Assembly: GCF_016801025.1 (NCBI RefSeq)
Contig: NZ_CP068983.1
Location: 4,022,501 to 4,086,500, forward strand
DNA from: Paradevosia shaoguanensis
Lineage (GTDB): Bacteria > Pseudomonadota > Alphaproteobacteria > Rhizobiales > Devosiaceae
Reading direction: 5' to 3'
Length of the DNA stretch: 64,000 nt
A model generated the notes under the pieces. The model ran no database searches and was not told the origin of the DNA. It saw only the letters and a program-made list of their open reading frames with translations. A program made the position numbers and the translations under genes. Positions 32,894-41,647 of the stretch are shown here, piece after piece. The stretch's first letter is position 1. Each line of letters begins with the position of its first letter.

Positions 32894-34354
32894 ATGACGT
32901 TCCGCTCCGCAGGCCTGCCTGCCCTCGAAGCCCGATTGAAGGACGACCTCAGCCTGCTGGAGCTGCCGAGCAAGAGCTGGGTGCCGCCCCGCTTCCATGA
33001 CGGCAGCCGCGTGCGTGACGTCGTGGTGGTGGGCGGGGGCATGTGCGGGCTCGTGGCGCTGGCCAGCCTGCAATTGCTGGGTATCGACAATATTGTGGCC
33101 TATGACCGCGCGCCGGAGGGGCGCGAGGGGCCGTGGGTGACGTTTGCGCGGATGCGCACGCTGCGTTCGCCCAAACAATTGACGGGACCGGCGCTCGGGC
33201 AGCCCGCGCTGACGTTCCGCGCCTGGTACGAAGCGCAGTTCGGGCGGGACGAATGGGCCCGGCTCGACAAGATTCCCCGCACGATGTGGATGGATTACCT
33301 GGTCTGGTATCGCAAGGTGCTCGACCTGCCGATCGAGAACGGCACGCGGGTGCTGGAAATCCGGGCCATCGAGGACGATCTGCTGGCAGTGGACATCGAG
33401 CGGCTTGCGAATGGTGAGCGCGAGACGGTGTTTGCGCGGCGCGTCGTGCTGGCTACCGGGCGGGACGGGCTTGGGGCGCCGTTCGTTCCGGCTTTCGCCA
33501 GGAGCGTCGATCGCCGGTTCTGGGCGCATTCGGCCGATGCCATCGACTTCGCCGCCCTGCGGGGCAAGCGCGTCGCCGTGATCGGCGCAGGCGCTTCGGC
33601 AATGGATAATGCGGCAACGGCACTCGAGACGGGCGCCGGATCGGTGGACATGTTCGTGCGCCGCAAGGATCTGCCGCGCATCAACAAGTTCACCGGGATT
33701 TCCAGCCAGGGCGTGGTCAACGGCTTCATCGGCCTGCCCGACGAGTGGAAGTGGAAGTTCCTGCACCACACGCTGGGCGCGCAGACGCCGCCGCCGCGCG
33801 ATTCCACGCTGCGCGTGTCGCAGCACGAGAATGCGCGCTTCCATCTGGGCAGCCCCATCACCGACCTGCGGCAGGTCGGCGACCATGTGGTGCTGACGAC
33901 GCCGCGCGGGCAGTATCCGATGGATTTCGTGATCTTCGCGACGGGCTTCAACGTGTCGCTGGAGACGCGGGCGGAGCTGGCGAGCTTTGCCGGCAACATC
34001 GCCTACTGGACGGACCGCTTCGCGCCCGATGCAGGGCTCGAAAGCGAGGAACTGGCGACTTCGCCCTATCTCGGCCCCTCGTTCGAGTTCCAGGAGAAGG
34101 TGGCCGGCAGGACGCCGGGCCTCGAGCATATCCACTCGTTCAATTACCCGGCCACGCTCAGCCACGGCAAGCTTTCCGGCGACATTCCCGCCGTCAGCGA
34201 CGGGGCACAGCGGCTCGCCAAGGGCATTGCCAAGAGCCTCTTCGTCGAGGACCGGGGCACCCATTTCGACAACCTCAAGGCCTACGAAACGCCCGAACTG
34301 CAGGGCGACGAATGGACCGACTACGAAGCGACCGCCCAGGAGAAAAGCGCATGA
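32894..34354 (+). CDS. FAD/NAD(P)-dependent oxidoreductase, flavin monooxygenase-like
   Basis: A 486-residue flavoprotein. The FAD motif is VVVVGGGMCGLVAL (about residues 42-55), a second Rossmann motif for NAD(P) is RVAVIGAGASAMDNAA (about 225-240), and ATGFN near residue 353 matches the FMO-type ATG motif. The long N-terminal region with MRTLRSPKQLTGP resembles N-hydroxylating and Baeyer-Villiger-like monooxygenases. ATG 32894 has GAGG five bases upstream. It probably oxygenates the imported compound or reoxidises an intermediate; the substrate is unknown. The stop overlaps the hydrolase start. Confidence 0.78.
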   Translation: MTFRSAGLPALEARLKDDLSLLELPSKSWVPPRFHDGSRVRDVVVVGGGMCGLVALASLQLLGIDNIVAYDRAPEGREGPWVTFARMRTLRSPKQLTGPALGQPALTFRAWYEAQFGRDEWARLDKIPRTMWMDYLVWYRKVLDLPIENGTRVLEIRAIEDDLLAVDIERLANGERETVFARRVVLATGRDGLGAPFVPAFARSVDRRFWAHSADAIDFAALRGKRVAVIGAGASAMDNAATALETGAGSVDMFVRRKDLPRINKFTGISSQGVVNGFIGLPDEWKWKFLHHTLGAQTPPPRDSTLRVSQHENARFHLGSPITDLRQVGDHVVLTTPRGQYPMDFVIFATGFNVSLETRAELASFAGNIAYWTDRFAPDAGLESEELATSPYLGPSFEFQEKVAGRTPGLEHIHSFNYPATLSHGKLSGDIPAVSDGAQRLAKGIAKSLFVEDRGTHFDNLKAYETPELQGDEWTDYEATAQEKSA

Positions 34355-35193
34355 AAACCATCCATCTCAACGGCGCAGACTTCGTCTACGACATTGCCGG
34401 GGAAGAGCATGAGGACACGATCATCGTGCTCCACGGCGGGCGCGGGATCGGCGACCATCGCGGCGACTTCCAGGCCTTCGCGCCGCTGACCGACCATTAT
34501 CGCGTCATCGCCTATGACCAGCGCGGGTGCGGGGAAAGCTCGCTCACGCCGCCCTATACGTTCGAGCAGTTCGCCGACGACCTGGAGGCGTTCCGTCAGC
34601 ATTTCCTGGGCGATCGAAAGCTCATCCTCATCGGCGGCTCGTTCGGCGGCATGATCGCGCTCACCTATGCGGTCAAGTATGGCGACAAGCTCAGCCACCT
34701 CATCCTGCGCGGCACGGCGGCCAGCCATCACCACGAGGCCGAGGCGATCGAGAACTTCAACGCACGCATCCACAAGGCGACGTCGGCCTCGATCGGCATG
34801 GTGGACAAGATGTTCTCGGACAAGGTCGTGGACGACACCGAGCTGCGCCTCATCTGGCTGGCGCTGCAGCCGCTGTATTTCGAGAAACTCGACCCCGACG
34901 CGGCGCTCGAAAAGACGCGCACGATGCAGCTCCATGCCGAGACGCACAACGCGCTCTTCAAGGACAAGAGCTACGACCTGCTCGACAAGCTGCCGGGCAT
35001 CAAGGTGCCGACCTTCGTCGTGTGCGGGGGGAGCGACTGGATCTGCCCGCCGTCGCAGTCGCGCATCATCGCCGATACCGTGCCGGGTGCCGAATATCTC
35101 GAAGTGCCGGGGGCGAACCATCCGGTGCATCACGAGAAGCCCGAAATCGTGCTGCCGGCCATCCGCGACTTCATCGCGCGGAGGCGTGGATGA
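34351..35193 (+). CDS. alpha/beta hydrolase, proline iminopeptidase-like
   Basis: A 280-residue alpha/beta hydrolase. It has an oxyanion-hole loop VLHGGRGIGDHR, nucleophile elbow GGSFGG (Ser about residue 97), acid region VCGGSDWICPP (Asp about 228) and catalytic His in ANHPVHHEKPE (about 258). The DQRGCGESS motif is typical of prolyl iminopeptidases and related C-C or amide hydrolases. Start and stop overlap the neighbours (ATGA), placing it in the operon. It may cleave an amide or ester bond of the imported compound. Confidence 0.87.
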   Translation: MKTIHLNGADFVYDIAGEEHEDTIIVLHGGRGIGDHRGDFQAFAPLTDHYRVIAYDQRGCGESSLTPPYTFEQFADDLEAFRQHFLGDRKLILIGGSFGGMIALTYAVKYGDKLSHLILRGTAASHHHEAEAIENFNARIHKATSASIGMVDKMFSDKVVDDTELRLIWLALQPLYFEKLDPDAALEKTRTMQLHAETHNALFKDKSYDLLDKLPGIKVPTFVVCGGSDWICPPSQSRIIADTVPGAEYLEVPGANHPVHHEKPEIVLPAIRDFIARRRG

Positions 35194-36110
35194 TCCGATT
35201 TGCACTCGGCAAGCTGGCTGAGGCAGCCATAGCCGTCTGGGGCGTGGTGACGATCGTGTTTTTCGTCTCGCGCGTGCTGGGCGACCCGGCCGTGCTGCTG
35301 CTGCCGCTTGGCGCGAGCGAAACCGAGCTCAACGCGCTGCGGTCCTCGCTCGGGCTCGACCAGCCTATCCTTGTGCAATATTTCAACAGCATGGGCGCGG
35401 TGCTGCGCGGGGACTTCGGCATGTCCTTCCAGCACATGCGCCCTGCCCTCGATGTCGTGCTCGAACGCATGCCGGCCACGGCGATCCTCGCCTTCGCCGC
35501 GCTGGTGCTGGGCGTGCTGATCGGCGCGGTCGCCGGCACGATCGCCGCGCTCAACCGCGGCAAGCTGGCCGAACTCATCGTCATGACGGCAGCCCTGCTC
35601 GGGCAGGCGACGCCGGTCTTCTGGCTTGGCCTCATGATGATCCTTTTCTTCTCGGTGCAGTTGGGCTGGCTGCCTTCGGCGGGCTCGGGGACGTGGGCGC
35701 ACCTGGTGCTGCCGGCCGTCACGCTCGCCGTGTTCGTTTCCGCATCCATTGCGCGGCTGCTGCGCTCCTCGCTGCTCGAAATCCTGGGCGAGGACTATGT
35801 GCGCACGGCGCGCGCCAAGGGCCTGCTGCCCCAGACCATCTTCACCTGGCACGTTGCGCGCAACGCCCTCATCCCCGTGGTCACCATGATCGGCATCATC
35901 GCCGGCGAACTGCTTGGCGGGTCGGTGGTGACCGAGACCGTCTTCGGCTGGCCGGGCGTCGGCCGTCTCATCGTGCAGGCCATCCAGAACCAGGACTTTC
36001 CCGTGATCCAGGCCGGTGTCGCCGTCGTGGCCATCATCTTCGTGTTCATCAATCTCGCCATCGACCTGCTCTATGGCGTGCTTGATCCACGCATCCGGCG
36101 CGAGCGCTGA
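35190..36110 (+). CDS. peptide-type ABC importer permease (DppB-like), second cluster
   Basis: A 306-residue permease with the DppB motif LGDPAVLLLPLGASETEL and the EAA loop DYVRTARAKGLLPQTIFTWHVARNALIP. About six helices are visible. ATG 35190 overlaps the hydrolase stop and the gene precedes DppC by 3 bp. It forms the channel of a second, unrelated peptide-type importer. Confidence 0.9.
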   Translation: MIRFALGKLAEAAIAVWGVVTIVFFVSRVLGDPAVLLLPLGASETELNALRSSLGLDQPILVQYFNSMGAVLRGDFGMSFQHMRPALDVVLERMPATAILAFAALVLGVLIGAVAGTIAALNRGKLAELIVMTAALLGQATPVFWLGLMMILFFSVQLGWLPSAGSGTWAHLVLPAVTLAVFVSASIARLLRSSLLEILGEDYVRTARAKGLLPQTIFTWHVARNALIPVVTMIGIIAGELLGGSVVTETVFGWPGVGRLIVQAIQNQDFPVIQAGVAVVAIIFVFINLAIDLLYGVLDPRIRRER

Positions 36111-36113
36111 GCC

Positions 36114-36971
36114 ATGGGCGCGTTTCTTTCCGCATTGCTCAAGAGTCGTTCGGGCCTGTTCGGCTTCGTGCTGCTGACCTTCTTCGTGCTGGTCGCAATC
36201 TTCGCGCCGATGCTGGGGCTGTCGAGCCCCATCCGCGGCGACCTGATGGCGCGGCTTGCTCCGCCCACCTGGACGGGGTTATTCAGCCCGGGTGCGCATC
36301 CGCTCGGAACCGACGAGGTCGGGCGCGATATCCTTTCACGGATCGTCCACGGCAGCCGCCTGACGCTGATGATCGCGGCGACCGCGGTGATCCTCGGCGG
36401 GGTCATCGGCACGTTCCTCGGGATCGCGGCGGGGTATTATCGCGGCGTCGTCGACCGCGTGCTGATGCGGCTGGTCGATATCCAGCTGGCGCTGCCGCTG
36501 ATGCTGCTGGCGCTGCTGGTGGTGGCGGCGCTCGGGCCGTCGTTCAACAATCTCATCATCGTACTCGCCCTCACGAGCTGGATCCGCTACGCCCGCATCA
36601 TCCGCGGGCAGGTGCTGGCATTGCGCGAGCGCGAATTCGTGCAGTCGGCCCATGCGATCGGCGCTTCGACGCTGCGCATCATGCTGCGGCACATCCTGCC
36701 CAACGTGCTGACCCCGGCGCTCGTCGTCGCCACGCTGGAGCTGGCACGCATCATCATCATGGACGCGGCGCTCTCGTTCCTGGGCCTTGGCGTGCAGCCG
36801 CCAAATCCGAGCTGGGGCCGCATGCTGGCCGATGGCCGCGTCTATATCTCCACCGCCTGGTGGATCGTCACCTTCCCCGGCCTCGCCATCCTCCTGACCG
36901 TGCTGTCGGTCAACCTGCTCGGCGACTGGCTGCGGGACTATTTCGACCCGAAATTGAGGACTTCCCGATGA
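36114..36971 (+). CDS. peptide-type ABC importer permease (DppC-like), second cluster
   Basis: A 285-residue permease with an N-terminal helix (GLFGFVLLTFFVLVAIFAPM), the DppC motif LGTDEVGRDILSR and the EAA loop FVQSAHAIGASTLRIMLRHILPN. The stop overlaps the start of the M24 gene (ATGA). Confidence 0.9.
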   Translation: MGAFLSALLKSRSGLFGFVLLTFFVLVAIFAPMLGLSSPIRGDLMARLAPPTWTGLFSPGAHPLGTDEVGRDILSRIVHGSRLTLMIAATAVILGGVIGTFLGIAAGYYRGVVDRVLMRLVDIQLALPLMLLALLVVAALGPSFNNLIIVLALTSWIRYARIIRGQVLALREREFVQSAHAIGASTLRIMLRHILPNVLTPALVVATLELARIIIMDAALSFLGLGVQPPNPSWGRMLADGRVYISTAWWIVTFPGLAILLTVLSVNLLGDWLRDYFDPKLRTSR

Positions 36972-38152
36972 CCGCTTCCCGTGCCCTCCCCGACCGCGTG
37001 CGGCGCGTGCAGGCCGAAATGGCCGAGCGCGGGATCGACGCCACCCTGCTCTTCAAGCCGGAGAACAGCTTCCTGCTCACCGGGTTCAACCCGATCATCT
37101 ATTCGCACCCCGTGGTCGCCATCGTGCCGCGGACGGGCGAGCCGATCATGCTGGTGCATGCCCTGCGCGACGATCATGGGCGGGCCAGCGCCTTCGTCAA
37201 CGACATCCGCCTCTATGGCGCCTGGTCGGACAAGGTGACGATGGGGCCGAACTGGCTCGATGCGCTCGGGACGATCCTGGGTGAGCTCGGGGTTCGCGAG
37301 GGGACGCTGGCTGTCGAGGAAGATTTCATGCCGGTGGCGCGGCAACGGCAGATCGCAGGGCATTTGCCCTCGGCGACGTTCGTGGATGCCAGCCATTTCA
37401 TCGACCATGTGCGGCTGATCAAGGATGCCGACCAGATCGCGATGGCGCGCATCGCGGCCAGGATCGCCGATGCGGGCATGGACGAGGCCGTGCGGCGGGT
37501 TGCGCTCGGCGTGAGCGAACGCGAGATTGCGCTCCAATCCATGCATGTGATGAACCAGCTCTGGTCGAGTGACTATCCCGATGTGGAAGTCGCCGATTTC
37601 GGCACGCTGGAAGGCGGGGCGCAGAACGGGCTCTGGACCTGGGCGCTGGCCGGCGATCGCATGTTCTTCAATTGCGATAATCCGACCCAGCGCCAGCCGC
37701 GGCGGGGCGAGGCCGTGAGCGTCTTCATCTGGACCAATGCCAACGGCATCCATGCCGAGAACGAGCGCACGATCGCGTTCGGACCGCTGCCCGATGCACA
37801 TCGTCGGGCGCTCGATACCATCCTCGATATCCGCGAGACGCTGCGGCCGATGATGAAGCCGGGCACGCGCTATGCCGACCTTTTCCTGGCCACCAAGGCG
37901 GGGCTAGAGAAGGCGGGCTATGGCAAGAACATTCCGGGGCGGATCGGGCATGGGATCGGGCTGGGTGCGCATGAGCATTCCTCGCTCGACGCCAGGAGCG
38001 AGCTGGTGCTCGAGCCGGGCATGCTCTTCACGCTTGAACCGAACCTGCGCGTGCCGGGGACCGGCGCCACGCAGATTTCGGACACCATCCTCATCACCGA
38101 AGGCGGTTGCGAATACCTGACGCAGTCGCGCGGCGGCTATATCGAGGTCTAG
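36968..38152 (+). CDS. M24 family protein, creatinase/Xaa-Pro peptidase-like with altered active site
   Basis: A 394-residue two-domain pita-bread protein. Of the five metal ligands of aminopeptidase P, only the His in RIGHGIGLGAHE (H328) and the Glu in FTLEPN (E357) are clear; the second Asp position is near E266 of ENERT and the last Glu is Ser (ISD, S371). The pattern is closer to metal-free creatinase, which uses E262 and E358, but the position of creatinase H232 is Asp here (NCDNP, D237). So neither peptidase nor creatinase activity can be assumed. It sits inside the importer operon, between permease and ATPase genes, and presumably acts on the imported compound. Confidence 0.75.
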   Translation: MTASRALPDRVRRVQAEMAERGIDATLLFKPENSFLLTGFNPIIYSHPVVAIVPRTGEPIMLVHALRDDHGRASAFVNDIRLYGAWSDKVTMGPNWLDALGTILGELGVREGTLAVEEDFMPVARQRQIAGHLPSATFVDASHFIDHVRLIKDADQIAMARIAARIADAGMDEAVRRVALGVSEREIALQSMHVMNQLWSSDYPDVEVADFGTLEGGAQNGLWTWALAGDRMFFNCDNPTQRQPRRGEAVSVFIWTNANGIHAENERTIAFGPLPDAHRRALDTILDIRETLRPMMKPGTRYADLFLATKAGLEKAGYGKNIPGRIGHGIGLGAHEHSSLDARSELVLEPGMLFTLEPNLRVPGTGATQISDTILITEGGCEYLTQSRGGYIEV

Positions 38153-38155
38153 CCG

Positions 38156-39162
38156 ATGGCGCCGCTGCTCGAGATCAAGCACCTGACAGTCGAGTTCGCC
38201 ACCAGCGCCGGCGTGCTGCACGCGGTCAACGACGTGTCCTATGCGCTCGAGGCCGGCGAAACGCTCGGCATCGTCGGTGAATCCGGCTCGGGCAAGTCTG
38301 TGCATGCGCTGGCCATGGTCGGGCTCATTCCCAGCCCGCCGGGCCGCGTGGTTTCGGGCGAAGTGTTGTTCGACGGCGTCGACCTGCTCAAGCTTCCCGA
38401 ACGCGAATTGCGCGACCTGCGCGGACGCCAGATCGGCTTCGTCTTCCAGGACCCGATGACCAGCCTCAACCCCGTGCTGACGGTGGGCCGGCAAATCATG
38501 GAGCCGCTGCGGCGACACCTCAAGCTCTCGCACGCCGCTGCGCGCAACCGGGCCAAGGAATTGCTCGACCTCGTCGGCATCATCGACCCCGAAAAGCGGC
38601 TCGACGACTTTCCGCACGAATTTTCAGGCGGCATGCGCCAGCGCGTCATGATCGCCATCGGCATATCGTGCGAACCCAAGCTTCTCATCGCGGACGAGGC
38701 GACGACGGCGCTCGACGTGACGGTGCAGGCGCAGATTCTCGAACTGGTGCGCGATCTCAAGCGCAAGATCGGCACGACCGTCATCTGGATCACCCATGAC
38801 ATGGGCGTGGTGGCCGGTCTCGCCGATACGGTGCAGGTCATGTATGGCGGCCGCATCATGGAGCGCGGACCGGTGCGCGCGATCTTCAAGGATCCGCGCA
38901 GCGCCTATACGTGGGGGTTGCTGCGCTCGCTGCCGGGCAAGCTCACCGCCGCCGACCAGCGGCTCTACCAGATCCCGGGCAGCCCGCCCAACATGATCCA
39001 CCCGCCTGCAGGCGATCCTTTTGCGCCGCGCAACCAGTTTGCCACCGAGCGCTGCCGCACCGAGGTGCCACCGCTCCGCCAGGTCGAAGGCGGAGTGCCG
39101 GGCCATGAGGTCGCGGCCTGGTATGACCTGCCGAGCGCGCTCAAGCAGCAAGGATTGAGCCA

Positions 39163-39166
<4 letters not shown>
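38156..39166 (+). CDS. peptide-type ABC importer ATPase (DppD-like), second cluster
   Basis: A 336-residue ATPase with Walker [10 protein letters not shown], signature FSGGMRQRV and Walker [13 protein letters not shown]. In Walker B, Ala replaces the usual Pro (DEA for DEP). The C-terminal extension contains [19 protein letters not shown] and a Cys in TERCRTEVP, as in full-length DppD. Overlaps with the next ATPase gene (ATGA). Confidence 0.9.
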
Positions 39167-40068
<902 letters not shown>

Positions 40069-40098
40069 CGGCCAGATGTCCAAAGGAGGGACAACCAC

Positions 40099-41598
40099 AT
40101 GAACAAGTTCTTGAAAGGCATACTGGTCGGTTCGACCATGCTTGCAGGCCTCGCGTTACCGCACCTGGCGCAGGCCGCGGACCTCACCATCGCGCTGTCC
40201 AACCCGGTGAACACGTTCGACCCGCACATGACGGCGTCGGTCGGTACGGATCTGTCGGTGCTCAGCCACATCTACCCGGCCCTGATCCTGCGTGGCCCCG
40301 ACCTCAAGCTGCATGGCAGCCTCGCCAAGGAATGGTCGCTGGTGGACGACAATACCTGGCGCTTCACGCTCCAGGACGGCGCCAAGTTCTCCAATGGCGA
40401 GCCGCTCGACGCCGAAGCGGTCAAGTGGAACCTCGACCGCGTGCGTGATCCGGCGATCAAGGCGCGTATCGCGAGCTGGTTCACCCTGGTTTCGGAAGTG
40501 AACGTGATTTCGCCGTCCGAGCTGGAAGTGAAGACGTCGGCGCCCTACCCGGCTTTCGCCGACCAGCTCTCGATGTTCCTGCTGCTGCCCCCGAAATGGG
40601 CGGCAGAGCATAACCCGGTCAACGAGACGATGTCCGGCGGTCCCTACAAGGTGCGCACCATCGTGCCGGGCGAATCCGTGGTGCTCGACGCCAACCCGGA
40701 TTATTTCGGCGACAAGGCCGAGTTCGACTCGGTGACCTTCCAGATCATCCCGGAGACGGGCAGCCGTATCGCGGCACTGCTCTCGGGCGATGTCGACATG
40801 ATCAACGGCATTCCGGTGACGGAAATCGACCGGATCAAGCAGTCGGGCAACGCGACTGCCGGTGCGGTGGATTCGACGCGCTCGATGATGATCAAGTTCA
40901 ACACCACCGTGCCGCCGTTCGACAACGTCAAGGTGCGCCAGGCGCTCAACTATGCGGTCGACAAGGAAGGCATTTCCAAGGCCCTGTTCAACGGCCTTGC
41001 CCAGCCTTCGCTCTGCCAGGTGCTGACGCCGAACTACTTTGGCTTCAATCCCGACCTCAAAGCCTATCCCTACGATCCGGACAAGGCGGCGCAGATGCTC
41101 GCCGAGGCCGGCGTCGACCTAAGCAAGCCGATCGAGTTCGACGTGCCGTCGGGCGTTTATCTCCAGGGCACGGAAGTGGCGCAGGTCGTGGCGTCCCAGC
41201 TCACGGACATTGGGCTTAACGTGAAGATCACCGAGCTCGAATTCTCGGTCTACATGAACAAGTACCTGCAATCGCACGAGCTCTCGCCGATTTCGCTGCT
41301 GGCCCAGGCCTGGCCGACGATCGACGCGGATGGCCTGCTCACGCTCTTCGCTCCGGGCAATAACTACGCCTATTGGGACAATGCCGATTTCGGCGCTGCG
41401 CTGGCCGAAGGCCGCGCCAGCACCGACCCGGCCGTGCGCCAGGCCGCCTACAAGAAGGCGACCGAAGTGATGTGCGACCAGGCTCCGGCCATCTTCCTCT
41501 ACGCACAGCCGGCGACCTATGCCTATGCGAACGACATCACCTGGACGCCGCGCGGCGACGACTGGGTACGTGCCTTCGACATGCATCCGGCCAAGTAG
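40099..41598 (+). CDS. periplasmic solute-binding protein, family 5, second cluster
   Basis: A 499-residue protein with a signal peptide (about residues 1-29, ending HLAQAA) and the family 5 motifs: NTFDPHMTASVGTDLSVLSHIYPALI near the start (in part), FTLQDGAKFSNGEPLDAEAV (about 90-110) and VRQALNYAVDKEGI. The ribosome site AAAGGAGGG is strong. In Avi-type clusters a binding protein of this family accompanies CMD and AhpD-like genes. The ligand is unknown; the operon enzymes suggest a modified peptide-like or sulfoxide/N-oxide compound. Confidence 0.88.
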   Translation: MNKFLKGILVGSTMLAGLALPHLAQAADLTIALSNPVNTFDPHMTASVGTDLSVLSHIYPALILRGPDLKLHGSLAKEWSLVDDNTWRFTLQDGAKFSNGEPLDAEAVKWNLDRVRDPAIKARIASWFTLVSEVNVISPSELEVKTSAPYPAFADQLSMFLLLPPKWAAEHNPVNETMSGGPYKVRTIVPGESVVLDANPDYFGDKAEFDSVTFQIIPETGSRIAALLSGDVDMINGIPVTEIDRIKQSGNATAGAVDSTRSMMIKFNTTVPPFDNVKVRQALNYAVDKEGISKALFNGLAQPSLCQVLTPNYFGFNPDLKAYPYDPDKAAQMLAEAGVDLSKPIEFDVPSGVYLQGTEVAQVVASQLTDIGLNVKITELEFSVYMNKYLQSHELSPISLLAQAWPTIDADGLLTLFAPGNNYAYWDNADFGAALAEGRASTDPAVRQAAYKKATEVMCDQAPAIFLYAQPATYAYANDITWTPRGDDWVRAFDMHPAK

Positions 41599-41609
41599 GC
41601 TTTGACCCA

Positions 41610-41636
41610 GGGCGAGGCGGCTATTCCGCCTCGCCC
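41610..41636 (+). terminator. perfect hairpin between binding-protein and oxidoreductase genes
   Basis: GGGCGAGGCGG (41610-41620) and CCGCCTCGCCC (41626-41636) form an 11-bp stem with a 5-base loop. No T run follows. It probably stabilises the upstream binding-protein messenger or limits transcription into the oxidoreductase gene. Confidence 0.65.
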
Positions 41637-41647
41637 AAGGAACGAAC

